Positions 7,792-11,306 of a stretch of DNA of 11,306 bases are shown here, one piece after another (position 1 is the first letter of the stretch; each line of letters starts with the position of its first letter). The notes below the pieces were generated by a model. The model made no database searches. It saw nothing but the letters and a program-made list of their open reading frames with translations, and was not told the origin of the DNA. Position numbers and translations under genes: made by a program. Source of the stretch: Chloroflexota bacterium (GTDB lineage: Bacteria; Chloroflexota; Dehalococcoidia; UBA2979); the NCBI GenBank assembly GCA_947446155.1, contig CANFFZ010000063.1, forward strand, positions 1 to 11,306, written 5' to 3'.

Positions 7792-7797
7792 TACGAT
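7792..7797 (+). promoter_or_regulatory. Possible -10 box of the LLM-CinA operon
   Basis: TACGAT, identical to the hexamer before the CxxCxxCC gene, lies 23 bases before the LLM ATG. This would give a short leader containing the GGGAGGG ribosome-binding site (7811-7817). No clear -35 is seen, so this rests on the hexamer and its position only. Confidence 0.3.
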
Positions 7798-7820
7798 CGC
7801 CTCGCAGCAGGGGAGGGTCT

Positions 7821-8771
7821 ATGTCCGCGACCGTGGGAGTGGCGATCCAGGCGCTGAGCGCGCCCGACTTCGTGACGCAGGTGCGGCAGGCAGAGATGTC
7901 TGGCATCCCCGTCGCGTGGACCACCATCGGCGGGGCCAGCGGGGCAGACCCGCTCACCGTCTTCGCGGCCGCGTTCGCCGCCACCGAGCGCATCCGCCTC
8001 GGCACCGCGATCGTGCCGACGTGGCCTCGACACCCCGTGATCATCGCGCAGCAGGCGCAGGCGCTCGCCCAACTCGCGCCGGGCCGCCTGCGTCTCGGCA
8101 TCGGGCCGTCGCATGAGCCGGGGATGACGCGCAACTTCGGTGTCCGCTGGCACACACCCCTCACCGAACTGCGCGAGTACCTCACCGTCATCCGGGCCCT
8201 CACCACCGAAGGCACCGTCGACTTCGAAGGCCGCCACGTGACGGCGCGTGCGTCGCTCCGCGACCCCCAGCCCGTGGAACTCCTCGCCTCTGCCCTCCGC
8301 CCCAGGTCCTTCGAGGTATGCGGCGAACTGACGGACGGCGCGATCTCCTGGATGTGCCCGGCGTCATACCTCATCCGCGAGGCGCTTCCTGCCATCGCCA
8401 GGGGCGCCGCGCGCGCCGGTCGCGAAACGCCGCCGCTGATCGCCCACGTTCCGATCATGGTGTCCGAGGACCGCGAGGCCGTCCGAGCGCTCGCCCGCCG
8501 CCAACTCGGCAACTACGCCAGCGTCCCCTTCTACCTCGCGATGTTTCACGCCGCCGGCTTCCCCGAAGCCGCCGATGGCTACTCCGACGCGATGCTGGAC
8601 GACCTCGTTGTCTCCGGCACGGAGCAGCAGGTGGTCGCCCGCCTGACTCAGATGATCGAGGCCGGCTGCGGCGAGATCCTTGCCCACCCGCTTCTCGACC
8701 CGGCGGACCGCGCGGGCTCCATCGAGGGCGCGTTCCGCGCCGTAGCGGTCGCGCATCAGCAGATGGGGTGA
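7821..8771 (+). CDS. LLM-class F420-dependent oxidoreductase
   Basis: The 316-residue protein is a luciferase-like (bacterial luciferase/F420 TIM-barrel) monooxygenase-type oxidoreductase. Visible signatures are the barrel opening VGVAIQALSAPDFVTQVRQA, the strand IRLGTAIVPTWPRHPVIIAQQAQALAQLAPGRL (given here only to mark residues about 58-90), and LGIGPSHEPG with the downstream REYLTVIRAL and VDFEGRHV segments. GPSH and the following block resemble the F420-binding subfamily modelled as TIGR03564 more than FMN enzymes; this assignment is from memory and moderate. Such enzymes transfer hydride between F420H2 and an organic substrate, which is unknown here. The ATG at 7821 has GGGAGGG at 7811-7817. 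A CinA-like gene follows 45 bp downstream and is probably co-transcribed. Confidence 0.9.
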   Translation: MSATVGVAIQALSAPDFVTQVRQAEMSGIPVAWTTIGGASGADPLTVFAAAFAATERIRLGTAIVPTWPRHPVIIAQQAQALAQLAPGRLRLGIGPSHEPGMTRNFGVRWHTPLTELREYLTVIRALTTEGTVDFEGRHVTARASLRDPQPVELLASALRPRSFEVCGELTDGAISWMCPASYLIREALPAIARGAARAGRETPPLIAHVPIMVSEDREAVRALARRQLGNYASVPFYLAMFHAAGFPEAADGYSDAMLDDLVVSGTEQQVVARLTQMIEAGCGEILAHPLLDPADRAGSIEGAFRAVAVAHQQMG

Positions 8772-8816
8772 CGTCGAGGGTTGAGAGATGCGCGCTGGCG
8801 CGGAGGGAGTGTTGCC

Positions 8817-9317
8817 ATGACTGGCTTCTTAAACACGGACCAGGAGAGCCTCGCGACTGAGATTGCCGCGCTGCTCACCGGACGCAGCGAGACCGTCTCG
8901 GTCGCGGAGGCGACCACGGGCGGACTCGTCTCCGCGGCGCTGCTCTGGGTCGCCGGGGCATCGAAGTACTACGTGGGCGGCGGTGTGGTCTACACGCTGC
9001 GGTCGCGTACGGGCCTCGCTGGCGTGCCCGCTGAGCAGTACGTGAACTATCGAGGCACCACACCCGACATGATCGCCTCGCTCGCGGAGTCGATGCGCGA
9101 GCGGCTGGGGACCACGTGGTGCATCGCGGAGTCCGGCCTCGCCGGCCCCACCGGAGGCCGCAACGGCGCTCCCGCGGGCCGCACCACCCTCGGCGTCGCT
9201 GGCCCCGTCGCGCGCACGACCGTGATCGAGACCGGCCTCGACGACCGAGGCGCGAACATGGTGGAGTTCACCACCCTCGCCCTGCGCTACCTGCGCGACG
9301 CCATCCGCGACGCCTAG
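8817..9317 (+). CDS. CinA C-terminal-domain / PncC-like protein, divergent
   Basis: This 166-residue stand-alone protein matches the CinA C-terminal domain, whose best-studied members (PncC) hydrolyse nicotinamide mononucleotide to nicotinate mononucleotide in NAD salvage. Conserved blocks are VAEATTGGLVSAALL (residues 29-43), ASKYYVGGGVVYT (48-60), and SGLAGPTGG (106-114) followed by PAGRTTLGVAGP. In typical PncC the first motif is AESCTGG; here the Ser position is Ala32 and the next is Thr33. The Lys of the YSNxxK segment is replaced by Arg64. The sequence resembles a divergent CinA-like subfamily, so NMN deamidase activity is not assured. The ATG is supported by GGAGGGAG at 8802-8809, seven bases upstream. 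It follows the LLM gene by 45 bp. Confidence 0.85.
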   Translation: MTGFLNTDQESLATEIAALLTGRSETVSVAEATTGGLVSAALLWVAGASKYYVGGGVVYTLRSRTGLAGVPAEQYVNYRGTTPDMIASLAESMRERLGTTWCIAESGLAGPTGGRNGAPAGRTTLGVAGPVARTTVIETGLDDRGANMVEFTTLALRYLRDAIRDA

Positions 9318-9345
9318 CCGTCGAGGGCGTACCTACCGAGGCGTC
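9309..9345. terminator. Inverted repeat spanning two convergent stop codons
   Basis: GACGCCT (9309-9315) and AGGCGTC (9339-9345) are perfect 7-bp complements with a 23-nt loop that contains the stop codons of the CinA-like gene and the opposing membrane-protein gene. It could act as a bidirectional 3'-end structure, but the loop is long and there are no U-tracts. Confidence 0.25.
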
Positions 9346-9530
9346 ACCCCGCGCCACGCCAGCCACACGCCGAGCGCTGCGACCGGTACGCCGATCAGCA
9401 CCCACATCGTGTTGTCGCGCATTCCGCTGCCGCCCAGCACGCCCGCACCCTGCAGCGCCCATACCGCCCCCGCCAGCGCGAGGGCAACACCACTAGCCAC
9501 AGAGCCCCACCGGATGTGTCGTGTCTTCAT
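9333..9530 (-). CDS. Small two-TM membrane protein, function unknown
   Basis: This 65-residue protein has two hydrophobic helices: about 10-33 (VASGVALALAGAVWALQGAG) and about 42-58 (MWVLIGVPVAALGVWLAW). They are joined by a short polar turn (GGSGMRDNT), with basic residues at both ends (MKTRH, RGVTPR). The pattern VWxLQGxGVLGGSxM...W..IG is one I recognise from small conserved hypothetical proteins of actinobacteria and Chloroflexota; no function is known to me. The ATG lies seven bases after a TACACT -10-like hexamer on the minus strand, again a leaderless arrangement. It converges on the CinA-like gene (15-bp gap) and diverges from the broken subtilase locus. Confidence 0.75.
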   Translation of the reverse strand: MKTRHIRWGSVASGVALALAGAVWALQGAGVLGGSGMRDNTMWVLIGVPVAALGVWLAWRGVTPR

Positions 9531-9543
9531 AAGGCTGAGTGTA
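9531..9543 (-). promoter_or_regulatory. Leaderless -10 element of the small membrane-protein gene
   Basis: On the minus strand, TACACT (9543-9538) is followed by seven bases and the ATG at 9530. There is no Shine-Dalgarno. On the plus strand, TACCAT at 9562-9567 is a candidate -10 for the divergent protease gene. Confidence 0.4.
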
Positions 9544-9609
9544 TTGGCTGTCGGAATCCTTTACCATCCCAGCGTCCTCAGCCTGGACGTTGCCCGCTGA
9601 AGGTACCGC

Positions 9610-10052
9610 TTGCCCCCCCCCACTGGTCCCGCGTCCTTCGTCCCGACTGGATCCTCGCCGCCATGCTGGTGCTCGCCAGCGTGCTCGCGCTGTCCTCGCA
9701 CACAGCGCAGGCAGCCGGGCCGAGTGACCGCGGCGATATCAACTCGGAGGATCAGAACGAGAAGACCTCGGATCGTGCGCGGGCACGATCGAACGGCGAT
9801 GTCTCGCCGGATCGCCTCGTCGTCGTCTACGCCAGCGAGAGCGCCGTCGACGATTCAACACGCGCGCGGGTGCGGCAGGAGAGCGGCGGCAAACTGCTCA
9901 CCGCCAGCAGCCCGCTGCGCCGGGACATCATCCGGGTGCAGAACGGTGACGCCGCGCAGGTGGCGGTGCGCCTGCGGAGCTCCCGGGTGTGGTCGCTGCT
10001 TATCCTGACAAAATCGCGCACAAGAGCGCTGAATCCACGCCCTGGGGTGTGA
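9610..10052 (+). pseudogene. 5' half of a frameshifted subtilase gene: signal peptide and inhibitor-I9-like propeptide
   Basis: In the frame of bases 9663-10052 the translation gives a hydrophobic signal segment (MLVLASVLALSSHTAQA, cleavage expected after AQA). A charged linker follows, then a propeptide-like domain with SPDRLVVVYASESAVDD, QESGGKLLTASSPLRRDIIRV and AAQVAVRLRS, as in I9/S8 prodomains that chaperone folding and inhibit the protease. After 9982 the frame becomes nonsense and stops at 10050-10052, while the natural continuation (PGVVAAYP) is in the -1 frame. The best start, TTG at 9610 with GAAGG at 9599-9603, would read into the basic N-region of the signal peptide only if the 9-C tract at 9613-9621 had ten Cs. 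Without that, ATG at 9663 is the only in-frame start, and it leaves a signal peptide without a positive N-region. The two apparent single-C losses suggest a decaying gene or assembly errors. Confidence 0.75.
9613..9621 (+). repeat. Poly-C tract (9 C) at the start of the subtilase gene
   Basis: Nine consecutive Cs follow directly after a TTG with a well-spaced GAAGG. One more C would join this start to the signal-peptide frame. Homopolymer tracts of this kind slip in replication and are also error-prone in sequencing. Confidence 0.6.
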
Positions 10053-11179
10053 CCAAGATTGGCGCGCTGACGGCATGGCCCACATCGACAGGCGCCGGCG
10101 TGACCGTCGCGGTTCTGGACTGCGGCATCCACAAGACACACGAGGACATCGGTGCGGCGCGTGTGACGCTGGAGATCGACTACACCGGCTCGGCGTACGG
10201 TGCCGACGATCGCTGCAACCACGGCACGCACGTCGCGGGCACCATCGGCGCGACGACGAACAACGACATCGGTGTGTCCGCGGTTGCGCCGGGCGTCACC
10301 TTCATAAACGGCAAGGTGCTGGACGACAGCGGGAGCGGCTTTTTCTCAGATATCGAATCCGGGATCGCATGGGCGGCAAACAACGGCGCGAAGGTCATCA
10401 ACATGAGCCTGGGCGCGTTCATCGCCTGCCCGGCCTCCACTGCGGCGGCCACAAACTACGCTTGGTCGAAGGGTGTCGTCACCGTCGCGGCGGCTGGCAA
10501 CGACGGACAGAACGGTGAAAGCGCACCCGCCAACTGTCCGAACGTCATCGGGGTAGCGGCGACTGACTCGCTAGATCAGAAGGCGTCGTTCTCGAACTAT
10601 GGGAAAAACGTTGAGCTGGCGGGGCCGGGCGTAGGCATCCTGTCCACGGTGAACCCAGACATCAACGCGGGCGTCTTGTACGCCAGCTTCAATGGCACCT
10701 CCATGGCCACACCGCACGCCGCGGGTGTCGCAGTGGCCGTCTGGGCCAGCAGCCATGGCACCAGCGCTACCGCCGTGCGCCAGCGGATGTACGACACCGC
10801 GGACAAGATCGCCGGCACCGGCGCCAACTGGCAGTACGGGCGGCTGAACATGGCTGCCGCCGTGCGTCCGATCTCGCCGGACTTCTCGCTGGCCGCCAGC
10901 CCCGTTAGCGTCACCATCAACGCCGGCGCCAGCGCAAGCTCCAGCGTGACCGTGACGCGGATCGATGGCCTCGCGGATGTGGTGACGCTCACGCCCACCG
11001 CGCCGAGCGGCCTGACGGTCACCCCGGCGTCCAGCACCTCGAGTCCGGTAACGTTCACCATCGGCTCCATGCTGTCGACGCTTGCGGGCAGTTACACGGT
11101 CACGGTGACCGGCGTCAGCGGCGCACTCAACCACGTGGTCACGATCGCGGTCACCGTAGCGGCGCATGCCCTGGGCTGA
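9989..11179 (+). CDS. S8 (subtilisin/proteinase K-like) serine peptidase, catalytic part, separated from its propeptide by a frameshift
   Basis: This frame carries a full subtilase catalytic domain. Counted from GTG at 9989, Asp44 is in VAVLDCGI, His78 in NHGTHVAGT, oxyanion Asn171 in AAAGNDG and Ser238 in [28 protein letters not shown] and VINMSLGA are also typical. Residues about 298-390 form a C-terminal beta-sandwich, Ig-like domain rich in Thr/Ser/Val ([26 protein letters not shown]-type strands), common in secreted proteases. The GTG is not a true start: the residues just before it (PGVVAAYP) continue the propeptide in this frame, which a missing base near 9982-9985 has separated. Catalytic residues are intact, so the break may be recent or an assembly error. 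The last codons (HALG, stop) run into IS3 orfA sequence, so the original 3' end may have been lost. Confidence 0.85.
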   Translation: MVAAYPDKIAHKSAESTPWGVTKIGALTAWPTSTGAGVTVAVLDCGIHKTHEDIGAARVTLEIDYTGSAYGADDRCNHGTHVAGTIGATTNNDIGVSAVAPGVTFINGKVLDDSGSGFFSDIESGIAWAANNGAKVINMSLGAFIACPASTAAATNYAWSKGVVTVAAAGNDGQNGESAPANCPNVIGVAATDSLDQKASFSNYGKNVELAGPGVGILSTVNPDINAGVLYASFNGTSMATPHAAGVAVAVWASSHGTSATAVRQRMYDTADKIAGTGANWQYGRLNMAAAVRPISPDFSLAASPVSVTINAGASASSSVTVTRIDGLADVVTLTPTAPSGLTVTPASSTSSPVTFTIGSMLSTLAGSYTVTVTGVSGALNHVVTIAVTVAAHALG

Positions 11180-11306
11180 CCACCGAGGAGCGTCAGCGGC
11201 TGCAGGCACTGGAGTGCGAGAACCGCGAACTGCGGCGCGCCAATGAGATCTTCCGGGCGGCTTCGGCTTTTTTCGCGCGGGAGCTCGACCCGCGACTGCC
11301 GAGATG
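11170..11306 (+). mobile_element. IS3-family transposase orfA fragment (lacks N-terminal HTH; cut by window end)
   Basis: Translating from base 11170 gives [18 protein letters not shown] followed by [20 protein letters not shown] and LDPRLPR. This is the leucine-zipper C-terminal half of an IS3-family (IS3/IS407-like) OrfA, normally followed at once by orfB. The N-terminal helix-turn-helix half (about 50-60 residues) is absent: upstream bases encode the subtilase in another frame. The final TG at 11305-11306 would complete a TGA stop if the next base is A. No terminal inverted repeat is visible at the junction, so this is a truncated or rearranged element. The subtilase stop codon (11177-11179) lies inside this sequence. 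Confidence 0.85.

Noticed and set aside
7046..8512. Long minus-strand frame running from the DHA1 MFS gene into the LLM gene
   Set aside because: It crosses a divergent promoter region and overlaps two well-recognised genes; the translation has no recognisable family.
9975..9995. Programmed -1 ribosomal frameshift in the subtilase
   Set aside because: The junction reads AGCTCCCGGG, which is not an X-XXY-YYZ slippery heptamer, and no such mechanism is known to me for S8 proteases; a missing C is simpler.

Overview
The window is GC-rich bacterial DNA, densely coded on both strands, with frequent GTG/TTG start candidates. An F420-type LLM oxidoreductase, a glycine-rich RRM protein, a DtxR/FeoA regulator and several genes that look leaderless fit Chloroflexota (a Dehalococcoidia-like lineage) best. 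An actinobacterial-type genome is the main alternative. This placement is inference; no rRNA or marker gene is present.

Left part (1-2940, plus strand): the C-terminal part of a DtxR-family metal-dependent repressor with a FeoA/SH3-like domain, cut by the window edge. It is followed 54 bp later by a 14-TM DHA2 (EmrB/QacA-type) MFS exporter, probably in one operon. Then comes an RRM RNA-binding protein with a Gly/Arg/Tyr-rich tail. It has a leader of up to about 120 nt and ends at two tandem UUCG-tetraloop hairpins, the second a convincing terminator.

Middle (3084-7740): a minus-strand pair, a DHA3-like 12-TM MFS protein followed by a TauE/SafE (TSUP) permease, with a plausible promoter at 5315-5342. 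Divergent from it is a small CxxCxxCC (YkgJ-type) cysteine-cluster protein. This converges on a minus-strand MazE-like (DUF3018)/MazF toxin-antitoxin pair, which has a perfect 14-bp palindrome upstream of the antitoxin. Upstream of the pair, in the same orientation, is a DHA1 MFS transporter.

Right part (7821-11306): a divergent plus-strand operon of an LLM-class F420-dependent oxidoreductase and a divergent CinA/PncC-like protein, then a small minus-strand two-TM membrane protein. Last is a secreted subtilase (S8) gene split by a -1 frameshift between prodomain and catalytic domain. A 9-C tract at its likely start also leaves that start out of frame. Its 3' end runs directly into an internal fragment of an IS3-family orfA, which continues to the window edge.

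Themes: three MFS transporters of different subfamilies plus a TSUP permease in about 7 kb; a recurring leaderless layout (TANNNT, 6-7 nt, then ATG); and an eroding protease locus next to IS debris. I found no clear new multi-gene system. The best leads are the broken protease/IS junction, the leaderless promoter pattern, the toxin-antitoxin palindrome and the divergent CinA protein.
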